Assembly: GCA_964425695.1 (NCBI GenBank)
Contig: CAYRNF010000001.1
Span: forward strand, 124,001-188,000
Direction of reading: 5' to 3'
Length of the DNA stretch: 64,000 bases
Source of the DNA: JAKPBU01 sp964425695
Lineage (GTDB): Bacteria; Pseudomonadota; Gammaproteobacteria; Xanthomonadales; Xanthomonadaceae
Position numbers and translations under genes: made by a program
In this document: positions 25,413-34,522 of the stretch, in pieces
Numbering within the stretch: position 1 is the first letter of the stretch
Layout: every line of letters begins with the position of its first letter
The notes under the pieces: model-generated
Seen by the model: the letters and a program-made list of their open reading frames with translations, nothing else
Database searches by the model: none
What the model was told of the DNA's origin: nothing

Positions 25413-28400
25413 ATGGATGCCATCGAGCTTGGCCGGCGCGAAGCCGCCGGCCTGCACGCGGAGCTAGTTGCTTCGGGTGCCGACCCATGGAACCTGACCG
25501 CGCTAGTCAAGGCAGCGGCGGCGCGCAGGAACCTTGATATTGAGGAGACGGCGAAAGGTGCCTCCGCTCTGCGTGGCACGCGCGCCACGCTCGATCCAGG
25601 TGAAAGGCTGATACTCCACGAAGCAGGTTGCACCGATTTCGAGCGTGCGTTCCTGATCGCACACGAACTTGGGCACGCGCATCTCGGCGACGATGTCGGC
25701 GAAGACCAGCCTTCGGCCTTCGATCCTCTGCGCCCGGCGGAGCCGACGCCGGTCGGGCTCGACCGTGTGGTGGACTACGGGCGGCGCCAGCGCCGGGAGG
25801 TGCAGATGGATCTGTTCGGGCGAGAGCTGTTGCTCCCTCGTCCTTGGGTCCGTGCACTTCATGTCGACGAAGGCATGTCGGCGAGCGACATTGCGAACAG
25901 GCTCGGCGCCCCCCTCGACGTCGTCGCCCAGCAGCTTCTTGACGCACTGCTGCTTCCCCAGGTGCCCAATGACGCGATCGAGGACACCGAGGAGCGGCCG
26001 CTTAACGCGGGTCAACGCGCGGCAGCCGAGCACATCGGCACCCCGTATCTGCTCCAGGCGGGACCGGGCACGGGCAAGACGCGAACGCTGGTTGGACGCG
26101 TAGAGCATCTCCTTCGGCAAGGCGTCGATCCGCGACGCATTCTGGTCCTGACCTTCTCGAACAAGGCGGCCGGCGAGCTTGCAACTCGGATTGCGCGGCT
26201 CGATAAGGATGCCGCCGCCGCCATGTGGATCGGCACCTTCCATGCTTTTGGGCTCGACCTGGTCCGACGCTTCTATCGCGAGATGGAACTGCCAGCGGAC
26301 CCGCGCCTTCTGGATCGCACCGAGGCCGTGGAACTTGTTGAGTACGAAGTTCCGCGCCTGGGCCTGGCGCACTACCGAAAGCTCGACGACCCGACCGACA
26401 TCATCTCTGCCATTCTCGTGGCGATTTCTCGTGCCAAGGATGAGGTGGTTGATGCCGCGGGCTACCGCACGCTTGCCGAAGGGATGCGTGCGGCCGCTGG
26501 AAGTCCTCCTGCCATCGAGGCGGCAGAGAAGGCACTGGAAATTGCGAAGGTTTACGAGGTCTACGAGCGCATCAAGCACCAGAAGCAGGCTGTGGACTTC
26601 GGAGATCTCGTCCTCCGACCGGTGAAGCTTCTGGAAGGCAATGAAGGCGTGCGGCGTGCCCTTCAAGACACCTACGACCACATCCTTGTTGACGAGTATC
26701 AGGACGTAAACCGCAGCAGCGTGCGGCTCTTGACCGCGCTCGCAGGCGAACACGGGCAAGTGTGGGCGGTGGGAGACGCTCGCCAGTCGATTTATCGCTT
26801 CCGCGGGGCCTCCTCTTACAACCTTGATCGGTTCGGCAACGAAGACTTCCCGGGTGGCGTTCGCAGCCATCTGAGCGAGAACTATCGCTCCTTCGGCGCC
26901 TTACTCGCATCATCCACGTTGTTTGCGAGCGACATGGTGGTTGGAGGCGACGGCCGCGCGCTTACCCCAACGCGCGGTGAGGGCGAGCATCGCCCGCAGA
27001 TGCGCCGCGTGCAGACAGGTCCCGAAGAGACAGTCGCGGTGGCGGACGCTATCGAGGAGATGCGAGCGGCGGGCTACGCCTATCGCGAACAGGCGGTGCT
27101 GTGCACCGGGAACGAGAAGCTCGCCAACCATGCCTGGGCGTTGGAGCAATTAGGCATTCCGGTCCTCTTCCTCGGTAGCCTGTTCGAGCGCGACGAGGTC
27201 AAGGACGTGCTGTCCCTCCTTTCGCTCCTTGTCGACCGGCGTGCGATGGGCCTGCTGCGGCTGGCCTGCCTTCCACAGTTTCCGATGACCCTTGCGGATG
27301 TCGCCGGCGTTATCAAGCACGCGCGCGAGAACGATCTGGAGACCGGTCAGTGGCGCGGTGCGACCGTGGACATCCCGGAGCTGAGCGAGGAGGGCCGTGC
27401 CTCGCTTGCAGCTGTTGTCGCGCTGCTCGACGGGTTCGAGCCGAACGCGGATCCTTGGACTGTTATCGCAACAGCGCTCCTCGACCGCACCCGCATCGCC
27501 GCGGAGATCAGCCAATCGGTGAAGATCCGGGATCGCGCGCGGGGGATTGGAATCTGGCAGCTCATGAACTTCCTGCGCGTGCAGCCGCGAGGGAAGGGGC
27601 TTCCCATTACCCGGGCACTCGAAAGGATCCGCCGGCTGGTGCGGCTCGGGGATGATCGAGATCTCCGCCAGCTTCCCGCGGCGGCGCAGCATCTGGATGC
27701 CGTTCGCCTGATGACGATCCACGGTGCGAAAGGACTTGAATTTCCTGTCGTCCACATCCCGGGGATGAATGTCAGCACTTTGCCGCGTGCGGCGCAGCCC
27801 TCGAAATGCCCGCCGCCGGTCGGGATGATTGAGGGTGGCGAGGCAGATACTGTTGAGGAACTTCGTCGCGAGCACGCTAAAGAGCAAGAGTGCCTGTTTT
27901 ATGTGGCGTTAACACGAGCTCGCGATCGGCTGTTCTTCTACGCAGCATCCGTAAATGCCGCTGGGAGTCGCCGCGACCTGTCATCGTTCATCGAGCGAAT
28001 TTCAGCCACGATTGATAGTCCCGCAATCACTCCCTCAGGTGCCCCTCCCCAAGACGCCACCGATGCCCCCGTGGACTTGGTGCTCACCGGCGGGATGACG
28101 GTGGAGGGATTGGACGTCGGTCTCTACGACCGCTGCCCTCGTCGCTACTTCTATTCTCGGCTCCTCCAGATTGGCGGGAAGCGTGTGCAAACGCCTTTCT
28201 TGCAGATGCACGAGGCGGTGCGCAGCGCATACCAGGCCTGCGCGGATACGGGGGAAGGGGGACGTGAGTTCATCGCTGAGCGCATTACCGAGGCTTTTGC
28301 TTCCTCGGGGCTGGCAGAGCACGGATACGCGAGCGACTATCGCGCACTCGCCCAAGGCATGGTCGAGTTCTTTGCTTCCAGTCGGGCAGATCACACTCCG

Positions 28401-28808
28401 CAGGTGCCGGTCGCGCTTTCCCTCAGGTTCGGGGACGAGCAGATTGTGATTACCCCGGATGAGGTGCTGACCTCGCCAGAAGGACAGGAGCTCTATCGCC
28501 GGGTGCGCACCGGGCATGCGCGGAAGGATGACGAAAAGGACCCTTCGCACCTCGCCTTCGTTCTCGCGGTAAAGGAGGCCGCTCCCAGCGCCAAGGTCGA
28601 GGTGGTCTCGCTCGCCGACCAATCTGTTGCGGCGGTTGAACCGACGGCTCGACAGCTCGCGAATGGGCGCGAGAAAGTAGCGAAGGCGCTTCGAAACGTT
28701 CGCGCAGGTGAGTTCGAGGCCAAACCGTCGACGTTCACTTGCCCGAACTGCCCGGCGTTCTTCGTGTGCGGCGAAGTCCCGCCCGGGCCGCTTGTGACGG
28801 GTCCCTGA
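25413..28808 (+). CDS. ImmA/IrrE metallopeptidase - UvrD helicase - AddB-type nuclease fusion
   Basis: An 1131-residue fusion starting at ATG 25413, one base after the previous stop. Residues 1-180 are an ImmA/IrrE (M78) domain: HELGH at 84-88 and a third-ligand candidate Glu129 in RREVQMDLFGRELLLP. Residues 195-870 are a UvrD/Rep superfamily 1 helicase: Walker A GPGTGKT (217-223), LTFSNKAAGEL, DEYQD (427-431), VGDARQSIYRFRGA, MTIHGAKGLEFPVVH and VALTRARDR (831-839). The C-terminus looks like a RecB/AddB-type nuclease with a 4-Cys iron-sulphur pattern (Cys908, 1110, 1113, 1119). The usual D-x-K catalytic strand is replaced by RRVRTGHARK at 1029-1038, so nuclease activity is doubtful. It probably senses or remodels DNA and couples this to proteolysis (inference). 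Confidence 0.88.
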   Translation: MDAIELGRREAAGLHAELVASGADPWNLTALVKAAAARRNLDIEETAKGASALRGTRATLDPGERLILHEAGCTDFERAFLIAHELGHAHLGDDVGEDQPSAFDPLRPAEPTPVGLDRVVDYGRRQRREVQMDLFGRELLLPRPWVRALHVDEGMSASDIANRLGAPLDVVAQQLLDALLLPQVPNDAIEDTEERPLNAGQRAAAEHIGTPYLLQAGPGTGKTRTLVGRVEHLLRQGVDPRRILVLTFSNKAAGELATRIARLDKDAAAAMWIGTFHAFGLDLVRRFYREMELPADPRLLDRTEAVELVEYEVPRLGLAHYRKLDDPTDIISAILVAISRAKDEVVDAAGYRTLAEGMRAAAGSPPAIEAAEKALEIAKVYEVYERIKHQKQAVDFGDLVLRPVKLLEGNEGVRRALQDTYDHILVDEYQDVNRSSVRLLTALAGEHGQVWAVGDARQSIYRFRGASSYNLDRFGNEDFPGGVRSHLSENYRSFGALLASSTLFASDMVVGGDGRALTPTRGEGEHRPQMRRVQTGPEETVAVADAIEEMRAAGYAYREQAVLCTGNEKLANHAWALEQLGIPVLFLGSLFERDEVKDVLSLLSLLVDRRAMGLLRLACLPQFPMTLADVAGVIKHARENDLETGQWRGATVDIPELSEEGRASLAAVVALLDGFEPNADPWTVIATALLDRTRIAAEISQSVKIRDRARGIGIWQLMNFLRVQPRGKGLPITRALERIRRLVRLGDDRDLRQLPAAAQHLDAVRLMTIHGAKGLEFPVVHIPGMNVSTLPRAAQPSKCPPPVGMIEGGEADTVEELRREHAKEQECLFYVALTRARDRLFFYAASVNAAGSRRDLSSFIERISATIDSPAITPSGAPPQDATDAPVDLVLTGGMTVEGLDVGLYDRCPRRYFYSRLLQIGGKRVQTPFLQMHEAVRSAYQACADTGEGGREFIAERITEAFASSGLAEHGYASDYRALAQGMVEFFASSRADHTPQVPVALSLRFGDEQIVITPDEVLTSPEGQELYRRVRTGHARKDDEKDPSHLAFVLAVKEAAPSAKVEVVSLADQSVAAVEPTARQLANGREKVAKALRNVRAGEFEAKPSTFTCPNCPAFFVCGEVPPGPLVTGP

Positions 28809-28893
28809 CGGAAGTTTCCGGTTGATCGTTGCTGGATTGATGACTTGGTAGGCGGGGCAGCGTGTCCTGCCGCTACCCAGAGGTAAAGTCAGC

Positions 28894-29649
28894 ATGAACC
28901 AGCAAGTCCATATCGACTGCGACGACGTAGGAGAGGCGATCCGCGATGGGCGCGCGCTTCGTCCCGCCCGTGCTTACCGCGTCCGCTTCGCACAGAACGA
29001 CCTGAACTTTCGCCCGATCGAGGTGGACGACCCCGTCCCACTCGGGCGCCAGATCCTCGCTGCCGCGGGGCTCGATGCTCAGGCTGGCCACTCCCTGTTC
29101 GCGATCCTGGACAGTGGCGACTTCGAGGATGTCCGCCTCGACGAGCCGTTCGATCTTCGGGGACGGGGTGCCGAGCGCTTCGTAGCCTTCCTCACCGATC
29201 GCGAGTTCAAGCTCACGGTCAACGGCGACCAGGTTCAGTGGGGCAAGCCCGCCGTCTCCGGGGCGGTCCTCTACAGACTGGCGGCGCCGTCCGAGGGCGA
29301 AGCCGTCTTCCTCGTCGTCGACGGGGGAACCGACCGGGATGTCGCGAGGACGGAGCTCTTCGACCTGACTGCCCTGGGCGTCGAACACTTCATCTCGGCT
29401 CCGCGCGGTCCGCGCACCTATCAGATCATCGTCAACGGACGCGAGATCGAAGTCGCGGAGAAGCGCCAGACCTTTGACGACCTTGTCGCCCTGGCCTATC
29501 CGGGCACCGCCCCGGCACCCAACGTCGTCTACTCGATGACTTACAGCCGCGCGGCATCGACGCCGCACAGCGGTGAGCTGGGGCAGGGCGGCTTCATCGA
29601 AGTCAAGAACGGGACCCGCATCAATGTCACATGCACTGTTCAGTCTTAA
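28894..29649 (+). CDS. Multiubiquitin (three beta-grasp Ubl domains)
   Basis: A 251-residue protein with three ubiquitin-like repeats: about 28-101 (YRVRFAQNDLNFRPIEVDDP to RFVAFLTD), 105-172 (FKLTVNGDQVQWGKPAVSGA to EHFISAP) and 176-251 (YQIIVNGREIEVAEKRQTFD to INVTCTVQS). The last contains NVVYSMTYSRA and GGFIEVKNG, typical of the bacterial multiubiquitin family. The protein ends in TCTVQS and lacks a terminal Gly-Gly, and no Gly-Gly stands at the repeat borders, so any processing signal differs from eukaryotic polyubiquitin. The start is ATG 28894, 85 bases after the helicase gene. The end overlaps the E1 gene by 26 bases. It is presumably the modifier protein. Confidence 0.85.
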   Translation: MNQQVHIDCDDVGEAIRDGRALRPARAYRVRFAQNDLNFRPIEVDDPVPLGRQILAAAGLDAQAGHSLFAILDSGDFEDVRLDEPFDLRGRGAERFVAFLTDREFKLTVNGDQVQWGKPAVSGAVLYRLAAPSEGEAVFLVVDGGTDRDVARTELFDLTALGVEHFISAPRGPRTYQIIVNGREIEVAEKRQTFDDLVALAYPGTAPAPNVVYSMTYSRAASTPHSGELGQGGFIEVKNGTRINVTCTVQS

Positions 29650-30799
29650 CGAAGACCTGAGGCAGCTGCGTGGGGCGGGGTATTCCGTCCAGCGCGTGGG
29701 GGGCTTCCTGGTCATGCGGGAAGTCCCCTACGTAAACGCAGCACGCGAGGTCAAGCGCGGCACCATCATTTCCGACTTGTGCCTGTCGGGCGATCGCACG
29801 CAAAAGCCCGAGCCGCACACGGTGCATTTCGATGGAGAGTTTCCCTGCAATGCCCGAGGCGTCCAGCTCACGGGCATCGGAGCGGGCTCGGCGGAGGCAG
29901 ACCTCGGGCACGGACTGCGATCGCGGCACGTCTTTTCATCCAAGCCCGGACAACACGGCTATTCGAACTACTTCGAGAAGATGTCGACCTACGCCACGAT
30001 CCTGTCCGGACCTGCGGCGGTGCTTGACTCCTCGGCGACACCGCGGGTGTATCGCGAACCCGACCCTGAGGAAGAGAGTGTCTTCAACTATGTCGAGACC
30101 GCTTCGGACCGCGTTGGCATTGGCCACCTGACCGCACGCTTCAAGGGCCAGCGCATTGCCATCCTGGGCGTTGGCGGGACGGGCGCATATGTCCTTGACC
30201 AAGTCGCCAAGACCCCCGTGGCCGACATCCGCATCATCGATGGCGACGAGTTCTTGCAGCACAACGCCTTCAGAGCCCCAGGAGCACCGTCGATCGAGAC
30301 GCTGCGCGAAGTGCCCAAGAAGGTGGACTACTACGCCGAGATCTACTCCAGAATGCATCGTGGTATCACTGGGCACGCGGTCGCAATCTCCGCCGAAACG
30401 GTCTACCTACTCGATGGTGTGTCGTTCGCGTTCCTGTGCATGGATGCAGGCGAAGCGAAGCGCCTGGCGGTCGAAAAGCTGGAAGCCATGGGAGTGTCGT
30501 TCATCGATGTCGGGATGGGGCTCACCCTCGACGGCGACTCGCTGGGTGGGATCTTGCGGGTATCGACGAGTACGCCCGATGACCGAGCAACACTGCGCTC
30601 TCGAGTTTGCTTCACTGGGGGCGGAGCGGATGACGTCTACGCTACCAACATTCAGGTGGCGGATTTCAACATGCTCAATGCCGCGCTTGCGGTCATCAAG
30701 TGGAAAAAGCTGGTGGGCTTCTATCGAGATCTCGAAAGGGAGGTGCAGTCGACCTACACCACGGACGGCAACCAGCTCGACAACAAGGGGGTGGAATGA
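29624..30799 (+). CDS. ThiF/E1-like adenylyltransferase with E2-like N-terminus (DUF6791-type)
   Basis: A 391-residue protein. Residues 1-165 match the N-terminal domain seen in multiubiquitin-linked ThiF proteins: GFLVMREVPYVNAAREVKRG, HTVHFDGEFPCNARG with Cys75, HVFSSKP and YSNYFEKMSTYATIL. The HxxHFxGxxPC segment recalls an E2/RWD strand and is my E2-like call (inference). Residues 170-391 are a ThiF/E1 Rossmann domain: nucleotide loop GVGGTG at 182-187, IIDGDEF with Asp206 and Asp208, and HNAFR with Asn214 and Arg217. Candidate thiol carriers are Cys272 and Cys329. It should adenylate the Ubl C-terminus. ATG 29624 lies inside the multiubiquitin gene, implying coupled translation. Confidence 0.85.
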   Translation: MSHALFSLNEDLRQLRGAGYSVQRVGGFLVMREVPYVNAAREVKRGTIISDLCLSGDRTQKPEPHTVHFDGEFPCNARGVQLTGIGAGSAEADLGHGLRSRHVFSSKPGQHGYSNYFEKMSTYATILSGPAAVLDSSATPRVYREPDPEEESVFNYVETASDRVGIGHLTARFKGQRIAILGVGGTGAYVLDQVAKTPVADIRIIDGDEFLQHNAFRAPGAPSIETLREVPKKVDYYAEIYSRMHRGITGHAVAISAETVYLLDGVSFAFLCMDAGEAKRLAVEKLEAMGVSFIDVGMGLTLDGDSLGGILRVSTSTPDDRATLRSRVCFTGGGADDVYATNIQVADFNMLNAALAVIKWKKLVGFYRDLEREVQSTYTTDGNQLDNKGVE

Positions 30800-31263
30800 T
30801 CCGCTTCCACACGCTTGAACCACGCTTCGTCGTGGCGATTCCGCAGGCGCTGGAACCGGCGGTGCTATATGTCTCCATGGAGTACGGGACTGTGGTCCAC
30901 AGTTGCTGTTGCGGCTGTGGGCTGGAAGTCATCACACCCCTGACGCCGACCGACTGGCACCTGAGCTATGACGGCGAGGGCATCTCCCTCTGGCCGTCGG
31001 TAGGGAATTGGAGCTTTCCCTGCCAGTCGCACTACGTCATCACCCGAAACCGAGTGATCGAGTCGGGCAGTTGGAGCACGGAGCGGATTGAGGCAGAGAG
31101 AAGTCGGGATCGCGCAGCGAAGCAGGATTACTACAATTCGAAGTACGAGGAGGTTAGTACGTCATCCTCAAACGAGCCTGCGCATGCGCCTGTGACGTCC
31201 GCCAAGGTTCCTCGTGAGCAATACGACAGCTGGTGGGGACGGCTCAGAAGGCGATTGGGGTAG
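30796..31263 (+). CDS. DUF6527 (BubE-like) zinc protein of Ubl operon
   Basis: A 155-residue protein whose ATG overlaps the E1 stop (ATGA). A compact metal-binding pattern is visible: HSCCCGCG at 35-42 and SFPCQSHY at 73-80, flanking LWPSVGNW. These are the signature segments of DUF6527, a family repeatedly found next to multiubiquitin and ThiF genes and called BubE in bacterial ubiquitin-like pathway work. From about residue 92 the tail is charged, then Ser/Thr/Pro-rich, ending WWGRLRRRLG. I expect a processing peptidase or ligase-type accessory factor for the Ubl, but its chemistry cannot be decided from sequence. It is the last gene of the operon. Confidence 0.78.
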   Translation: MIRFHTLEPRFVVAIPQALEPAVLYVSMEYGTVVHSCCCGCGLEVITPLTPTDWHLSYDGEGISLWPSVGNWSFPCQSHYVITRNRVIESGSWSTERIEAERSRDRAAKQDYYNSKYEEVSTSSSNEPAHAPVTSAKVPREQYDSWWGRLRRRLG

Positions 31264-31706
31264 GTGATCGCTGACGAGCGTTTCGATCGTAGTTCGTCTT
31301 CGGTCGTCTGTCTAACGAAGTTACGCGTTGGATTTGGATCTTGACCGAGACCGCACGGGTTTCCTCTGACTGATCACGACTGCTTATGGCTCGCGCAGCA
31401 GCGGCAGGACGTTGTCCCTTCGAAGCGCAGGGCTAGCTGTTGCGGAACTCACTCGCGTTGGCGGCTTCGTTTAGATCAGTGACCGCTTCTGGCCAAAAGG
31501 GGCCTAAACCTCGCTTGCCGATAATCGTTGGGCAGTGTCCCTCAGTGCCCAGTGACTTAGCGCACGTTACTAATGATTGCAGCGCTGCCCCCGCCCCTAG
31601 TAACCAAAGTCTGTACTGACCGCATTTGCCAAAGTTTGTACGTCGGTCACAAACTTTGGCATTCCGTCCAGCACGCCTTGACCGCGTCGCCCTGATCTCG
31701 CCGCCA
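31264..31706. other. Right flank of accessory island
   Basis: This non-coding stretch of about 440 bases follows the DUF6527 gene. Its base composition is mixed and it has no credible gene; a minus-strand frame at 31433-31828 runs into ntrB and looks spurious. The last part holds the motif cluster described at 31604-31660. Beyond that, the core chromosome's G+C-rich composition returns and the ntrB promoter begins. Confidence 0.5.
31604..31660. repeat. Repeat cluster at right island edge (possible transposon end)
   Basis: CCAAAGTCTGTAC (31604-31616) and CCAAAGTTTGTAC (31629-31641) are direct copies, and GTCACAAACTTTGG (31646-31659) is an inverted copy. The last two form a perfect 12-bp inverted repeat, GCCAAAGTTTGT/ACAAACTTTGGC, around nine bases. 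Related motifs lie at 12709-12770 at the other island edge. Arrays of short repeats are typical of TniA/TnsB-binding transposon ends. Confidence 0.55.
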
Positions 31707-31709
31707 ATG

Positions 31710-31726
31710 TGCACTACATTGGTGCA
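31710..31726. promoter_or_regulatory. NtrC operator over the ntrB -10 region
   Basis: TGCACTACATTGGTGCA matches TGCACC-N5-GGTGCA in 11 of 12 defined positions. It contains TACATT (31715-31720), a fair -10 sequence six bases before ATG 31727. An NtrC dimer bound here would cover the promoter, so autorepression is likely. Confidence 0.7.
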
Positions 31727-32830
31727 ATGGCCGAGCCCGCCGCCCCTGCACTGGACGAACTGACCACGCCCGTGGCCTGGGTTGGGGGCGATGGCGTGGT
31801 GGCCGGGGCCAACGCCGCGTTTGGGCACTGGCTCGGGGTGAGCCCGCGGCGGTTTCCCGGGCAGCCCTTGGCGGCGCTGGAGCGCGGCAGCGAGCTGCTG
31901 CGGCAGGCGCTGGCCGGCGATCCGGCCACCGGGCCGCTGCGCCTGCGCCGGGTGGCGCTGGCCTATCCGGGCGGCGAGGCCCGCTTCGCCGATCTGTGGC
32001 TGTCACCGCTGGACGCCGGCGGCTGGCGGCTCGAAGCCCACCCCGTGGACGAGTTCCCGGGCAGCGATCCGGCGGTGGCCCTGCCCGGCGCCCTGTCCGC
32101 GGCCCTGAAGGGCCTGGCGCACGAGCTGCGCAACCCGCTGGCGGGTTTGAAGGGTGCCGCGCAACTCCTGGCGCGGCGCCACCGCGACGATGCGGACTCC
32201 GGCGAGCTCACCGCGCTGATCGAATCGGAAGTCGAGCGGCTCACCGCCTTGCTGGACCAGCTGCTCTCGCCGCAGCCGGCGCAGGCGCACGTGGCGCTGA
32301 ACATCCATGCGGTCCTGGAGCGCGTGCTGCGGCTGGCCGAAAGCGAGGCCGGCTGGGCGGTGAAGCTGGTGCGCGACTACGACCCCAGCCTGCCGGACGT
32401 GGAGGGCGACGCCGGGCGCCTGACTCAGGCGCTGTGGAACCTGGTGCGCAATGCCATCGAGGCGGGCGCGGCGAACGTGCACCTGCGCACCCGCGCCGAG
32501 CACGGCGCGCGCATCGGCGACGAGGTGCATGCGCTGGCGCTGCGCCTGGAGATCGCCGACGACGGCCGCGGCGTGCCGCCGGACCTCACCGAGCGCCTGT
32601 TCCTGCCGCTGGTGTCCGGCCGCGCCGAAGGCAGCGGGCTGGGCCTGGCGCTGGCGCAGCAGGTCGCACGCGAGCACCGCGGGTCGCTGGTGTACCGCTC
32701 CAGGCCCGGGCATACGGTGTTCACGGTGTTGCTGCCGGTGGGGCGAGAAACAGCGGCCGCCGATGCGGAAGGTCCAGGCCTATCCGCTCCGGATGCCATC
32801 CCCGCAAAGGCGGAGACCCATGGACGCTGA
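31727..32830 (+). CDS. ntrB: Nitrogen regulation sensor kinase NtrB
   Basis: A 367-residue cytosolic histidine kinase. It has an N-terminal PAS domain (VAWVGGDGVVAGANAAFGHW), an H-box ALKGLAHELRNPLAGLKGAA with His132, an N-box NLVRNAIEAGA, G1 IADDGRGVP and G2 GSGLGLALAQQVAREH. It phosphorylates NtrC under nitrogen limitation and is switched by PII/GlnK. I chose ATG 31727 over GTG 31709: neither has a ribosome site, but TACATT lies 12 bases before the ATG, so a leaderless transcript is plausible. The C-terminal tail AIPAKAETHGR looks encoded by a REP-type repeat. ntrC follows 133 bases downstream. Confidence 0.94.
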   Translation: MAEPAAPALDELTTPVAWVGGDGVVAGANAAFGHWLGVSPRRFPGQPLAALERGSELLRQALAGDPATGPLRLRRVALAYPGGEARFADLWLSPLDAGGWRLEAHPVDEFPGSDPAVALPGALSAALKGLAHELRNPLAGLKGAAQLLARRHRDDADSGELTALIESEVERLTALLDQLLSPQPAQAHVALNIHAVLERVLRLAESEAGWAVKLVRDYDPSLPDVEGDAGRLTQALWNLVRNAIEAGAANVHLRTRAEHGARIGDEVHALALRLEIADDGRGVPPDLTERLFLPLVSGRAEGSGLGLALAQQVAREHRGSLVYRSRPGHTVFTVLLPVGRETAAADAEGPGLSAPDAIPAKAETHGR

Positions 32831-32832
32831 GC
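32790..32832 (+). repeat. REP-like repeat forming the 3' end of ntrB
   Basis: GATGCCATCCCCGCAAAGGC continues into GGAGACCCATGGACGC, closely resembling the dispersed CCCGC-AAAGGCGGG type elements of Xanthomonadaceae. Read in frame it gives IPAKAETHGR, a peptide that recurs where such repeats extend open frames. It spans the ntrB stop codon. The family assignment is from memory of the motif. Confidence 0.45.
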
Positions 32833-32963
32833 CTTTCGCAGCGCTGTGTCCGGAAACGGCCGATCAGGAGCTTTCGCGCTGTCGCGCGGGTCGCTTTGGT
32901 TGCTCGTGCGAATGAATCCCTGAATCGCGCCTCGCCACACACGTCCGCTTCCCCATTTCGACC

Positions 32964-34430
<1,467 letters not shown>

Positions 34431-34522
34431 ACCCGCGGCCGGTGCGCGTGCGTGCCGGCTTCATGGGGCCTCAACCGGAGCGCGGCTAGGGTGGCGCACC
34501 CCCTGTCCGAAAGGAGATCCCC

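Noticed and set aside
19900..31263. Functional link between the JAMM-like RHS tip and the Ubl operon
   Set aside because: JAB peptidases often accompany Ubl genes, but here the JAMM motif is in a toxin tip 8 kb away with its own immunity candidate; proximity within an island is not evidence of shared function.
31433..31828. Minus-strand frame at the island edge running into ntrB
   Set aside because: No start signal, no recognisable motif, and half of it is antisense to the ntrB PAS domain.
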